A stretch of 64,000 nucleotides of DNA from Membranipora membranacea (Eukaryota > Bryozoa > Gymnolaemata > Cheilostomatida > Membraniporidae): positions 38,564,001 through 38,628,000 of the forward strand of contig OU612065.1 of NCBI GenBank assembly GCA_914767715.1, read 5' to 3'. This document shows, one piece after another, positions 12,988 through 26,700 of the stretch; the stretch's first letter is position 1, and each line of letters begins with the position of its first letter. A program made the position numbers and the translations under genes. The notes beneath the pieces are model-generated. The model did not search any database, had not been told where the DNA came from, and saw only the letters and a list, made by a program, of their open reading frames with translations.

Positions 12988-15900
12988 GATATAATATGAT
13001 ACATCTAGGTTTTGTTTACTACTCCATGCCCTGTAAAATCACACCTTGAATATTGTGGAGCAAACAATTATACCCATCTAAACAATACCTGGTATACAGT
13101 TACCATCTCGATGATACAATGAAGATGACTGGCCAGAAACCATGGAAACCCGACCGCCTATACATTATCTGTAAGCGAGTGCATTTTTTTGAAGTTAATG
13201 TAGGCACAATGGTGGTGGTTTGTTCGCTGATTGGTGACATATATATCATTTATCATATCATTGCTTGCCTATTTGACAGTACCAGACCTCTGTCTCTCAC
13301 TTATTAGAGGTGTTACAATAGCACTGAGGACAAGAATGGGAGAAATCTATGAATGAAACCAGAAAAATGTCAAAAAATTGGCGGATGGATAAAGGTGAAT
13401 AGCCGATGAAGAATTATAATCAGTAATGATTGTAGTGATGTAAATGATGAGATTTGGTCGGAATGCTGGAGTCTTATAGACGAGTTAGCAGACAAACATT
13501 ATGACAGCGCTAAGCAGGTGGTGAATGAGCTAACAGAGCAGGTTTTCTGGCTTTTCACCACGTAATGTTGGCGACGGTTTCTCACTGAATTATAAAGTAT
13601 TCCCCCGGGGTTTTCCCACTTTCACCTACCTGTTGAATGTTGAGAAAAGAGAAGATAAGAACAATCAGTGACGTAGCAACCAACCTGCAACAGACAACAG
13701 CATACGATATTAGATTTGTGATGCACAGTCCGGACGGACATATTAACAGCTTCCTGGGTGAAAAACTGGTACATCTCATCATTGAGATGTACCAGTTTTC
13801 CAGATACCAAGTTTACAAGTGATTCATTTTTTGACACTGCAGGATTCTCACATGATTCTAAATGGCATGGTATCTAATGGTCACACCAGGATACTATAAT
13901 GATTCCATGTGTTCAGATTCTGGTTTCATAACAGGCGGTGAACTGAGCTCAACACAGCAAAATGGAATGTGGCAAGCTACGAAGGATCAAAGAAGAGTCT
14001 CTTTGCAAGTTCACAGGAAGCTATATAACATCAATCACTGTTCTAACATCGTGGTATTTATCGGTAATCACCCAAGTTTCTGGCACAATATCCTGAGACG
14101 AAACAGATCTGGATGACACCCACCAAATCCTACAGACATAATTATTTAATCCAACTTTTGCTTTGATGACAGTGAAGCAAAAACTATTCGAGGATGTCAC
14201 CTGCCTGGTAATCTATCTCCCAATTTTATCAGCCCATTACATTTATAGATTATTTTAAGGTAAATAGATAGGATGGTATGGCCGTGAATGCTTTGGCACG
14301 ACAGTTTCATTATTTGCATAACCGTTTGTAGGTTAGGGCATTCGCAGTAGGAGGTTTCTTTGCTATCTTGAAATGCGGCGGATAAGTCTTTTGATCATTG
14401 GACACTGTTGTTTTATACTAGGTGTCAGTCCTACATACCAAAACTAAATCTGTGGATAAAACTTAAATCAAAGTATGCAAGTTTGATTCCAAATGTGTCA
14501 ATTTTAACGCAATATTTTCTATTTGCTAGAAGAGTTGGAAAACATTCCTTTTAAACGCTTTATAATGCTTTGTAAATTATCAAACCTACCTTGCTATGCA
14601 CTAACTATTTAGACATTGTATCAATTGTCAACTCAAATTAATAAGTTGAAATTCCAGCTATATAAATATTGATATGAATTTGAATTAAAGTATCTAACCG
14701 CGAGACTGGATGAATCTTTGTATTTAAAAGACCCAAGCGGATTATAAAACAACATAAATAATTGAAGGATGTTTTTTTTTGTCAGGATGGTTTTACTGGT
14801 ATCATTTTCCGTTCTTCAATTAGAATTGCGAGTCTGTGATTTTGCCAGGCAATCAAACGGTGTATTGCTTCTGGAGTGGTTTACAATGTCATTCTCTACA
14901 TTCAAAAATAATGCAGAGTTTGGAGTAATGCAAATATTGACAGTGGTACTAGGATAGAACAGATTATGGTGTCAGCCGAGAAGTGTTTCCCTGCCACCCC
15001 ACGAAGTTTGACATGCTACAAACAATCGTCACATTCCTACTGTAAAGAATGACAGCAATCAGTGCTTCACCGCAGCTATATGTGCTGAAAACTGTGTCAT
15101 CTGCTCAAAATGGTTGGATAAAAACCTACAGTAATTGTCTCCTTAGAATTGCAATTTATTGCAAGGCACACTTGCCGGTTTTGAAATGAATCCATGCGTA
15201 CACAAACAGGGAACACAAACACATTAGGGAGGAATTTATTCCTGTAGAAAATTAAGCGTTTCACACCTTTGATTTCCTTCTTGTATTTCATGCATGATGG
15301 TGTTCCTCTCAAATCCTATATAATCTCATCATGTCTCTAGCTAGGTGGCAAATTGCTGGCAGGTGGTGACAAGTGATTTACCATCAATGGCAGAGTGTCA
15401 CCATGCTCGATTGAAGGCTGCAGCAAGTAAACATTTTTTAACACCCAACTTATTGTTAGCTTTAAGAGCTTTGGTGCACTTCATTACCTCCGATGTGTGA
15501 GATATTAATTGAGATATTTCGGGGCTGGTCATGTATGAAGAGTACTCCGTTTTGATATTGATTAGCAGAGCTAAAAAGAGGCTACCTCGCATTAATTTAT
15601 ATCTGCTTTCTGGTGACATCTCTATTTGCATACATGATTTACATAAATATGCGAAGTTTTCTCAATCTTGTCAGTGCAAAGGTTACAGCTCGGTGAAAGG
15701 ATTCGGAGGGGGAAAAAAAGGTCTGACACTGAGACTTTTACTTTGTTCTTCCCTCCTGATTGAAAATCCACTCTTGTCTACCACGTGTTTGATGGTATAG
15801 AATGAGGATTAAATCTGCACTTCTCAAACCACGAGAAGAAAATCCATCCGGATCAAAAGATGGTGAAAGAGGTACAGAAATTATAAAGTAAGCACTCACC

Positions 15901-18900
15901 AGTTTGTTCCATATAGATGTCTATTATGGAAACTTAACGAAGTTCCCATGCTTGGCACTCAAACATATGCAATAGATGGTTGATATGCAGGTCTGTGCCC
16001 ATATTTCAATCCAGATTTTAAAATTTTCATAAATATATCATTTGACGACGACCGTGGAAAAGTGAGAAGACGTGATGTTGTGTTGCGATTAATTGAAATA
16101 ATCCAAGCTTCTTCGGGTAGATGATATATTTTCTTGTTTTATCAAGCTCCCATATAAGTGAGATGTGAATTATATATCCATAAAGAGGTAGGATCCAGGA
16201 GAACGCAGAAATATCTTGTATAATCCAAAGAGAATAAATTCAGACTGCGGTTATCGCTGGTCACAACTGATTTTTGAGAGCAGAAGATACTTTTTTCCAA
16301 TTGAATTGTTGAGAAATAACAGTTTCCCTTGTTATCACAATGCAGCTCATTCACGATCTAAGCGTTTGATTGTCTACAGTAATAATTTTCGCTTCTCGCA
16401 ATCAATGAATGGCTACTGCTCAGCCAATCAGAAGCGAGCACACATGGGACATATACTATTCAAGCATGATTACAAAAATTTATACGGGCACACTTCTAAA
16501 TTACCTACTGTAAACACATCCCACGGAGGGGGCCCAGCATGGATTCCAACATTGCATAGTATTTTCATCATGGTAAAAAGTACATGTCTGCTGTGCGTAG
16601 CAAATCAGGGAATGTAGTCTAAACAAACAAGGGTCTGAGATGAGCACAGAACCTGGACAAGGTGTTATTAAGTAAGGCGTGCAATTCAAATACATCTCTC
16701 AACAAGCTATTGTTAAATTTATGCAAGAAAAACAAACTGGGACTAAGTCTTGAGTTCAAGGTACCCTTGTAAAAACACAAGATAAAAGAGATAAAGCATG
16801 CCAACAATCCATGTTATGGCTGCGGACATTTTTTTATGAATGAAATCCAAAACAGTTCGCCCGGAAAAAAACCCACAAATTTGGGAAAAATTTTCAGGAG
16901 TGTATTCACTAATTGTACGCGCTACTCTCGTATATTGTGCTGTATGGGATTCGACAACACAAACTGATCAATAAGTAATTTGAAACCTTTATTGAGGCTC
17001 GCTGCGGCGGCTCAGTAAAACTCGAAGGAGATGAATATCAGGGCCTGTTGAGTCCTGACACTTGCCCAAAGTTCAAGCTTTGCTACAATGTAACAGCTTG
17101 CCCCTCATTCATTTTCAAGTTTGATATGGCGTTATAACAATAATAATGCCAAACAATCAGGTTATATTTTTTGTTCGTGTTCAGTACAGATGACCACTAA
17201 TTTATCAGCCAATAATGGTCAACTTTGAGAGGCTGGCATATTCTTGAGATGCTCAAGCCCCTCCGATGTGTCTGCTAATTGTGTCATGATTACTACGTTA
17301 CAATGCGGGTGAGTGGCCTCTGTAGGAGGTTTGATGAGACTAAGACACGAGCAATCTAGGTGCATCTAATACCCTCATGTCAACCCTCGATTTCTTCACT
17401 AAGTTTTTCAAGCCTCACTTTGTTCCAAGGCAGGTAATGAGAGGTATGGGGGGCGATAACTCCGTATCCTATTAGCCAAAAAAGGACGAGCCCTCGCCTC
17501 CAAATCAAAGGCTTCAGGGGGTGTGTATTTTCGCTTCATAACTTTGTTTGCAATTGTAGCAAATCAATTAGTACAATAAGTTGTTTGATACATTATTATG
17601 GTTATTTGTTTAAACTATCCCTAAATATATACCAGTAGTGTTGTGGATATCTTAGTTATTGTTGGCTTATCTAATTTATAATTCAGAACAATTGCTTTGT
17701 AAAATAAATAATTCAACAGAAACTAAAATATTTCTCACTGTTAAATTACTAAAATACCAAATGTGCTAAAATTAGAGACATGAGCAAACTTATTAGAGGA
17801 GTGTGGGTGTTCCCGATGGGACTTGAGATTGTCATTAGTGTTTTATTTTGAGCCATAACATCATGTTAGCCACTTGTGATCATGAAGATACCGGAAATAT
17901 CGACACTATTTACGAGATAAGCATCAGAAGCACACTTTTTCACATCTATGAAGTCAATATTGAGTGTTTGAAACTTCCGCCCTCTTGCCTTGGTCTTTCT
18001 CTACCTCAAACCTAATGCCACCCAAGGGTTGGCTCAAGAGAGCAGTTTAGTCCTGTAAAGTTTTAGTCACCGCTCAGTTATACTGCTGCTACATACAAAT
18101 TGTGTGCGTGAAACTAGAACCTGGAAAATTATCGAGTATTATTATATCACCGTATAACGAGAGTATCTTTGTTTTGAAACTGGATTGGATGTGATAAAAG
18201 TGGTTCTACTTTTCTATGATAATTATTAGATATATCTCCCTGGTACAAAGTCTATAGTACCCCCTTGGGTCTTATCAATCAGGAAAAGCTTGCCGCACTG
18301 TTTTACCTTGTTGATATCAGAGACATCTTGTCTAGTGGTAATCTGGACTTAGGAATCATTGTGTGACCCGCAAGATGTGATAAATCTACACATCAATCCT
18401 GACTGTTGGTCACGAGCGAATTCTTATTGACCGATTTAATCAACGTTGGGAGCATTTTGAAATATTCAGTAATGAAACATTCCTCGTTTTACTTTATATT
18501 AGCAATGTTAAATAAAAGCAGAAGGCGAGCATATTTTATTTAAAAAACAAAAAAAGCTGGGAGCTCAAAACTGTAATAGGTTTATGATTGGTCAGTAATA
18601 GGAGCGGATTTTGGATGATTTTATTTTTTGCTCAATTTTACACTTGGATTAATTTAGCAGGTGACATGCATTTCCACCCACGCCTTTCTTACATAATCAT
18701 AGTCATTATTGCCTTGTCAGCGAGATTCTGATTTCATTAGGAATTTAAGTGACGTCTTTAGACCAGATGAGAAGAGAGATCGAGACAAGTTTAGCTGTTA
18801 GACTTTGATCTACATACTCATTGCTTCATCACCGAAAGTTTGGTTTTATCACAAACTGCACTATAATCCCTCCAATTAGCCGACGTCGAGTGTTGCTTTT

Positions 18901-20566
18901 AATACCTAAGCGGAGATATAAACATTTTACAAACAATTTTCCAGAGTAATTTGGTGCATTCCATCGCTACTATCATCATCAAGCTGAGAACAGGTACACA
19001 GCTTCGGTAAAAATATTTAGCATTGATATGTGTATAGTGCGATTGCATAAATATGGTTACAGAAAAAAATTCAGGGGCAGCTAAAGTCAAGTGGGGTGAA
19101 TAATGCGAACACAACACAAAAATTCACCCAGCTGCTCAATCCTGTACACCATCATCCTGGACTAATTTACAGACAATGAAACCCACAAAATAGTCAGCAA
19201 GAGTGTACTTGTGGATAGGAAGAAGTGACTAAATGCCTGGTGTTTGTGGCCGGATTAAGATACAGCGATGACTTGACAGAGTCTTAATACATGCGTAAAT
19301 GTGGTTCAAGGGTATAAAGCTGGCCATGCAGCTGCCTTTTCGAGCAAATTGGCACTTCCAACACCATCGATTGTTTGGGAAGCTGCGAACTCAATAAGGT
19401 GACACACGGTAGTGCCCCGCCGCGCGAGGACTTTGCTCCTGCTTTCGTCCGTTCACCGAGGAATGAAAATGCAGGATAAACAGTTGTAAGTGGGTGCGTG
19501 AGAGAGAATGCCAATGTTGAAAGTGTCACTGGCTAGTCAGATCAGGTCTGAATGAAATCACCATCATTAAGTGTTTGAAATAGCGCAGGTAACGGCTTTA
19601 ACTACCGGACTAAGACAACATATCAAGTGGCTATAATAAAGCTAAGATTCCATGAAACTCGTTGTCAAAGTCATTAGTTTGTTTTAGAAATCTTTAATAC
19701 AAATCTTAGGCAATGGCTGATGTATGTGAACCGAATGACCAGTGCTTGGAGTAGCTTTGCTATGATGATGATTTGATGTAGGAGGTACATAGTGAGAGTT
19801 ACCGAGTGTTTACCAAAGACCTCTTCAGTGCGGTTTACAATATCCGCCTCAGCTTCTGTAGATAGAGGCAGGTAAGCGGGCAGGTAAGCAGGCTGTCAGC
19901 GGTGGCAGTATGGGGCAGATAATGGTGGAATGCTAATCCGTTAAAATGCTAATTGATATATTGGCAATGTTTGTTTCAGTGTCCAACATTCTATCAGCTC
20001 TGAGATAGTGTCAGTTTCACTTTTGTTGGCATACCTGGTGACAAAATTTCGGATAACACACAAATAATGATTTAACATATCGGAAATGGCCTGCTCTAGT
20101 CAAATCAAACGAGATGTCATCACACTTTGGCTCTATAAGCCGAGTGTATAGCATAGTAATTGATTTGATATTTTATCAGTTGTGTGGTCTTATAAAAACT
20201 TGTCTATCACAGCTATGTGACAGCAGACAAATGTGTGAAGTGTATACATCGCAGATTATCAGCCGATAACAGCGCCCCGACTCTCGCCTTAATACCTGCA
20301 CCAGAGCGGAGGTGATGATCAGGGACTCTAATTGGCCGACCCATTACAACAAACAAGAAAACACCATGCGCTGCATCGATTAAACAACCCATAAAGTGAC
20401 ACGTACTTGTTACTATTAAAAATTATTATAATCAAGACCGATAATGTCTTAAGAAAACATACTGCAGTGCAAAGGATTAAGATAATATTACCCCGACTTA
20501 CATTTACTATATGAAGTCCCAATTATTTATATTACCTGATCATAAAGCTGGGAATTTTAACACAAT
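12988..20566. other. long non-coding region upstream of the FGF gene
   Basis: About 7.5 kb lies between the 5' end of the FGF gene and the 3' end of XPNPEP1. Open frames here are short, have no recognisable domains and mostly lack sensible splice sites. A 17-bp perfect hairpin lies at 13762-13799. A locally GC-richer patch lies near 19370-19460. Long flanks around a developmental signalling gene often hold enhancers, but nothing here proves that. Confidence 0.4.
13762..13799. repeat. 17-bp perfect inverted repeat, 4-bp loop
   Basis: The arms at 13762-13778 and 13783-13799 are exact reverse complements (AAAACTGGTACATCTCA and its complement), separated by TCAT. No flanking direct repeat of useful length was seen, so it may be a hairpin or a worn foldback element. 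Confidence 0.7.
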
Positions 20567-20572
20567 TTTATT
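20567..20572 (-). terminator. polyadenylation signal of XPNPEP1
   Basis: AATAAA on the minus strand, about 130 nt past the XPNPEP1 stop codon and the first such hexamer I see downstream of it. The assignment rests on position only. Confidence 0.5.
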
Positions 20573-20700
20573 TTCTCTTTGTCTTATGGGTGCATGTTTT
20601 ATAACAGAAAAATTGTGATTTTTCTTCAGATCTAAGTTTAAAGAATGTACAATTTCAATTAAAAAATTACAATTTATAATTACATGACCCAAGGTAGCAC

Positions 20701-23700
20701 TCAGCCTATCGGTGCGGCTTCTCTCATCATCCACTGCAGGGCTTCACTTTTACCAGCTGCCTTGAGAAGAGGAGCTATGACTTCTATGACTTTGGTGTGG
20801 TAATTATTCAGCCAATCCATCTATAATATAAAGTTTGAGATGTTTAACTGATATGTCGGTCAGGTATGTGAGCCAATTTTAGCCAATGAACTCCCACTAC
20901 CAATGATAATCAAGAGTTCAGTGGTGGAACAGCCTGCAATACGGATCGTTTTACAAGTTCGCATCTTACTTGGTACTTGTGATCTCAGATCTTTAGAGGT
21001 GGAAGATAATTTGAGATTCCATAGACATGTTTAATGATCTATAAGATGTCTGGGTAGAAGTTATTAAGTACAAATATTACCATGTTCAAAAATACAAATT
21101 GCACCATTAAATCTTAATCCCAAAATTTCACACTAAATGTAAGTAGATTTAAAATTAATGTAGAAGTACAGGTTCAGCGATCAAGACTTATTACTATTAT
21201 GAGTTAATTTGGATAATTGACATTGTCGCAATCTCAAATGGGCTTCTCTTAAATTCTAAATCGGTGAGATGAGTTCAGTGCAAACATGTACACATGTACC
21301 CCAGCCAAATATGCGGCGGCGAGACATGAGACATATTTTCCGGTCACCCTGGATGGCTAACAGCTAACAGCTATGGTCCATCTCATTGTTATGACGATCA
21401 GGTCTGATGTTTGACTACATTTATGAATATGAGGAAGGTAACCTTTAGTGTAACTCCTTCAATAACTCGGCTGGGTTATCAAGTCCGAATACCCGGCTTT
21501 ATTCACACAATCCAAAATACAATTACTTCTGTGACAATTACTTCATTGAGAAAACCCAGTGGCTATCAGCTGCAGGCCCGGCTTGGGATGGGTGCTTCGC
21601 AGCGGCAGTGTAGTCTCATTAGTGTTTTGGTTACGTTTTTTTATGAAATTTGTGTGATCAGTTTGATCTCCATTTTGTTCCCATTGTGATGTAATCACTG
21701 ATTAATTGGAACAATGCGACGACGTCGGGACATCAGCAGCAGCAGCAGCGGGCTGTGAGCGCTGCCAGTGCTTACTATGTAACTATAACTATGATATAGG
21801 TGAGCGTATAGGGGAGGCAGCATTGTTACTTTCATTGTACTCTGTCATATGTTGGAAATTAAGAAAAATTAATTGATTTATCCGCTGGGCTGGTGAGCCG
21901 AGTTTGTTTGCCTGGAGGTTAAAATATGCAGAACAAATTGATCCAAACCACTTTTAGCCTCATTACAGCAAAACTCATTTTTCAAGCATGTTGTAAATTT
22001 CTCAAGGAATTGATGAATCTAAAGTTTGTAATGAGGGGAGATTGCCTAATTATGCATAAGAGGGATTTGCAGGTGTTTCTGCACTATTGTTGAGGTCTAA
22101 ATCAGTCATAAATACATCCTTTCAAGTCGAAAAGGGAATTTTGTGGTGTAGGTAACTAATTTAGAGTTAGCATTTGGAAACAAAGATCAGCAATGATTCC
22201 AAGTAAAAACATGCTGTTGACTATGAGCAGTTTTGACAGACTAGACAGTTAAACTATATAAGAATATCAGTAAATAAACTGGTTTTCTGCATTATTCTTT
22301 AGGAAATGTTATGCACTTGCGCATAAAGAGTTACATACATACATGTGCATCATATCACCTGCAGTGTCTTTTTTTGCAATGACTGTGCCAACATTGTAAC
22401 AAGTATCAAGCGGTGCAATGAGTGCTATTATTTATATCAAACCTTATGACTTTTTTTCACAATTTAAAAATCAAAACAGGTTCAATATGTGTCAATATCT
22501 AAAGGCAATTCTGGTGACTTTATGGTCAACAGTTCTATAGTTTTTTGTCTCTATTTTTATCCTTCTTCTGACTATCAGTAGGAGGTTTCAGGCTCATATG
22601 GGGATCATTTGTGAGCCCTTGTGGCTCATATCAACTTTAGTTAAAGGCCACCCAGACAGGTTGTCCAGTATTCAAACCAGAACATCTCCACTGTCACATC
22701 GATCGCTCAGCGCTCCCCTCGTTATCCCAGACCAATTAGTCAGTGATTATGATTGTAGATAATAACCATAAATATCAGTTTCACCTGTAGTTAGCCAGCT
22801 CACAGGAAGTTTGATAACAATAACCTGTATAGACACCGGTAGAGAGACGGATATGCTGGCTATTCTTTTACAGATCATTGATAAAAATCTCATATGTCTG
22901 AATGTGTGAACAATACATCTCATCACCTCCAGTGATATGAGCAGCAATCGGTGTGATGCAATGTGAAGCAGCGTTATGAATGGAGAAGACAATAACCATC
23001 CGCTGGCTAGAATCCAACACACACCCATGGGAATAAATAGAGAGCCAGTAGAATGAACTGGAATGGTTAGAAATAGCTCGGACAGACGCGCTGCCAAACC
23101 TGGATCTATCATAGTTCCGTTGTTCGCTGACGCATTGCTTCAGAACAATGGACACACTGAGACCTGCACAGAGTGATACAGGTTGTTTCAGGCCAATGAA
23201 CAACTGAAGGAAGAATTCTGTGTTTTTTGCAATACTCTATAAAATAATGGGGTGAGACCACAAATTTATCAGGTTTAATCTTGGGGCCTTTTTGTTAAGC
23301 TTGAAGTCTAAGTTACTGAGTGCCTGGTTATTTAACTGAAATGTTAGACTAACACTCCGACATAACTGGTTTGTATATAAGGGTGCTATTTTACCTCCTG
23401 TTGAGTGAGAAGCGAAGGATCGATGAGTTTAGTACTGATCGGCACGAGGGTAATTGGTTCCATTTCTAAGAAGCCAGTGTCCTTGAAATTATACTATAAG
23501 TACAACACACAAAACCACTGTCAGCTAAAATATGACATTAAATCAATATCCGATAGTGTCAATTCTGGAACAGTGCATAATTTAGGGTTCAATATAAGCA
23601 CAATATTTTTGTTGCTTTATCAACAAAGTGGGATGCCAAACTGAAAAGGGACAGCGGATAAAACAACAACTAATAAGTTTGTGTTTATGTACTGGTCCAT

Positions 23701-26700
23701 AACAAGGATTGAATTGAAACGGAAAAGCCAGGTCCGTGTGTCATTGTGTTACAGTGGGGGAGCGTTGTTTTATTGTACGGTAATTCAACCTAGGTAAAAG
23801 AGCAACTAATCAGAACAAAGTTATTGTACAGTGAGTTACGGCATTGGTACCTCACTGCTGAAGCGTTGATGAGAAAATAACATGCTGCAGAGATTTTGAG
23901 TCCTGTCAAAGAGAGGTAACACGATGCCCAGTGTGACATAGGACACGGGGCACATAGAAAACCATAAACACAGCCTAATTGGCTCACAATTGATTCAGAC
24001 TGAATCGGGCATTATGACTTTTCTCACGCGGTATACGTCTGCTCAGTGAGTATCAGGTCTCAGATTCCAAAAGAGAATATAGAGCAAAAAATCACGAGAC
24101 AGACCATTGAGCAGGTGGGAACGGATCTCAGTGTGAATAGGCCCTCTCTCTCCGTAGTTCCGCCTATAAGGAATTGAAGCGCCTCACTTAATTATCTAAT
24201 TGGTGAAGAGAATTCCTAAGATTAGATTAACCATGTAATGCTAATTGTCTTATAAAACAGAACAAAGATGTAAGCTTATCTCTAAGAAAAGTCATTATCA
24301 TATGCACCATCCGTGAAAAGCAGCATAAGCTCTAGACGGAACTCACTTTGAGGTAATTCCTTCAGTGAGTCTCTTACAATAAACAGATATATAGTATACT
24401 TATAATTTTATGTTGGGTTTATGGTTAACAAACCTTTGCTTTCACATCCTTCACCAGCATACAGTTTTCAATCCTGATTCCAAATTTGCCATCCTCGTAA
24501 TATCCTGGCTCTGAAATAGTTGCAGAAATAAGTAGAAATAATAAAGCACAGATAATGGCTATTAACACCTGGTATGTGAAACAGGCCCAAATACTATCTA
24601 TGGCCATACTCTCTATCTAATCTAATCTGTATATTAACCTTGTGGTTAGAATGTGAATTACACCAGATTCGGTTTTATATTACATTTTTGGATCGTTAAA
24701 AATAAAAATTAATCTAGGATATGAAAACTTAACTCGCTGGTTAACAACCAGATGGTATGTTTTTATTGGTTTTATGGCTGTACCAAGTTACCAACATAAA
24801 TTTGTTTGTTGTTTATCCGCAATTTGCTTTGCCTCTTCCACATCTTTAGCCAGAACTGAGGAGGTTTACCGAGAAACACTGATTGTTCTGAAAATGTTGT
24901 TGTACATTAAGTGATCAATGTAGAGCCACCGACCAACACTTAGAGAGGGTAGAGATTGAGCCCACCATATCATGAGATCCATCAAAACATAAGATGGTAT
25001 TTCAGTGAGGGACGGGGGAGGGGGCGCATACATACCATCAGTGACAATCATTCCTGCCTCTAAGGCCACCTCTCCTGGTCTCACTCTGGTTCCTATAGCA
25101 CAAGGTCCTGAAGTAAACAAAAAACTCCATTAATAAAAAGTATATTATTATACAGACCGAATACGTGTCTAACCTCTGGTGTGAGTCTGGGTCAGTGGTG
25201 GTCACTGAATCCATACAAACAAATATCAGTGCAAGTCAATTATACTAAAGGTGGCTAAAGTACCAGCGAACCATTAATCTGTACTAGGGAGGTAGCTTGT
25301 TCTGGTGGAGCGATCATCTAAGATCTATTGTCATTTATCGACCCCAAAAAACGAAAATATTTGGCTTCAAAATTGGAATAATTTGTAATTTGTGTGCGAT
25401 TGTTTGGAAAGTGGTGAAACACTCTGTCTGTCTGTCTGATGGGTGCAGGCACTGATGAACAACACTTTCAGTATTCTCTTTACTGAGGAGACTAAATGTT
25501 GACAGTCGTGATGTTAATCCTTATAAATTAATTTTACACAGTGTTTTATCTACGTGCACCAAGTGCCCTCTGCACATAACTCATGCGTTTCCTCCACAGC
25601 CAGCTGCATACCATCCTCTCCATAAGTAATGGTATTTGCTGCCACTCGTACAGAGTGGATACATAAGCTTAGGGACAATCATCTATGATCTCCAACTGAA
25701 CCACAAGGGTCAAAAACTATTCTACACAGTCACAGATTGTGTACACCTTTCTAGCAAAGCCGTGGTGTTCCGTCTAACACATTGCTCTAACCTTGTTATA
25801 TAACTTATATACCTTACACATATATAGAATAGACCATAAAGAGGCCTTGCTTGAATATTGAAAGTCCAGTTATTGAACCCGTTTAGTGTGATTGACACTA
25901 AAGAACTAAATTACCGACCTTGTGACAATGATAATTGGTAATATTTTACTTTTATGAATATGATGTATTCCAGCCAGACACAGACAGAATGGTGTTACAT
26001 GTTGAACACGCCCAATCGCCCACCATGTGACCCCTGGCCCCTGGAGTTCAGCACTCTTTCCAGATTGGAGAGATTGGTGGTAATGGGCCCTTGCAATAAG
26101 TCTGAAGAGTCAAGTATATTACATTTCACCATTCTGGTAGGAGACCTTTGTGTTCCAAGCTATTATCATTCTGAATCTCCGCAATTCAGTAAAAGTTCAA
26201 AGTTCAGTCATACCTTCATGTACGTTGAGGAATGCCCCGACTCCATGACCAGTACCATGTTTGAAGTCTAGGCCTGCAGCCCACAGGTGCATTCTAGCGA
26301 AGGCATCGATCTGAGATCCCTTAGTTCCCTTCGGCCAGATAGTAGAGGCTAACTGAATATGTCCCTTCAGTACTCTAGTGTAGCACTCCTAAAAAAGGGA
26401 AATATCAACAATACGCGATCAAAAGAGGGACTCTCCTACCTGGCAAAATATCAACTGGAATTTCCTATTTGAAGCAGAGACAAATTTAACCCGAAGAAGC
26501 TTTTTAGTTTTAATAACAAAGTGTAACCTAAATTGACCTCCCAACACACACATCCGCTGGTTTTACCAGAGATGTGGGATTCTTTCTACACTGTGGGCTT
26601 ACAGACCGTGTTATAGGCTTAATTGGATATGTCTAGTAAATTTCTTTCAGCTCGTGACTCAATCGAAAGGTAATCTATGGGTTTATACATTGGGGCTTTG

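Noticed and set aside
16216-16617. 133-codon open frame on the plus strand
   Set aside because: No domain, no signal peptide, no sensible splice sites; the composition looks like translated non-coding DNA.
19284-19529. GC-richer 81-codon minus-strand frame as an extra gene or exon
   Set aside because: No homology recognised and no clear donor or acceptor; noted only as a compositional patch.
21735-21750. CAG triplet run
   Set aside because: Only five units, not in any coding exon.
22046-22062. AATTATGCATAA resembling a POU/octamer site in the last XPNPEP1 intron, as an FGF enhancer
   Set aside because: Such short AT-rich sites occur by chance often, and nothing else nearby supports an enhancer.
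22747-23203. Two overlapping minus-strand frames of 111-121 codons
   Set aside because: They lie inside the last intron of XPNPEP1, are mutually overlapping, and show no recognisable domain.
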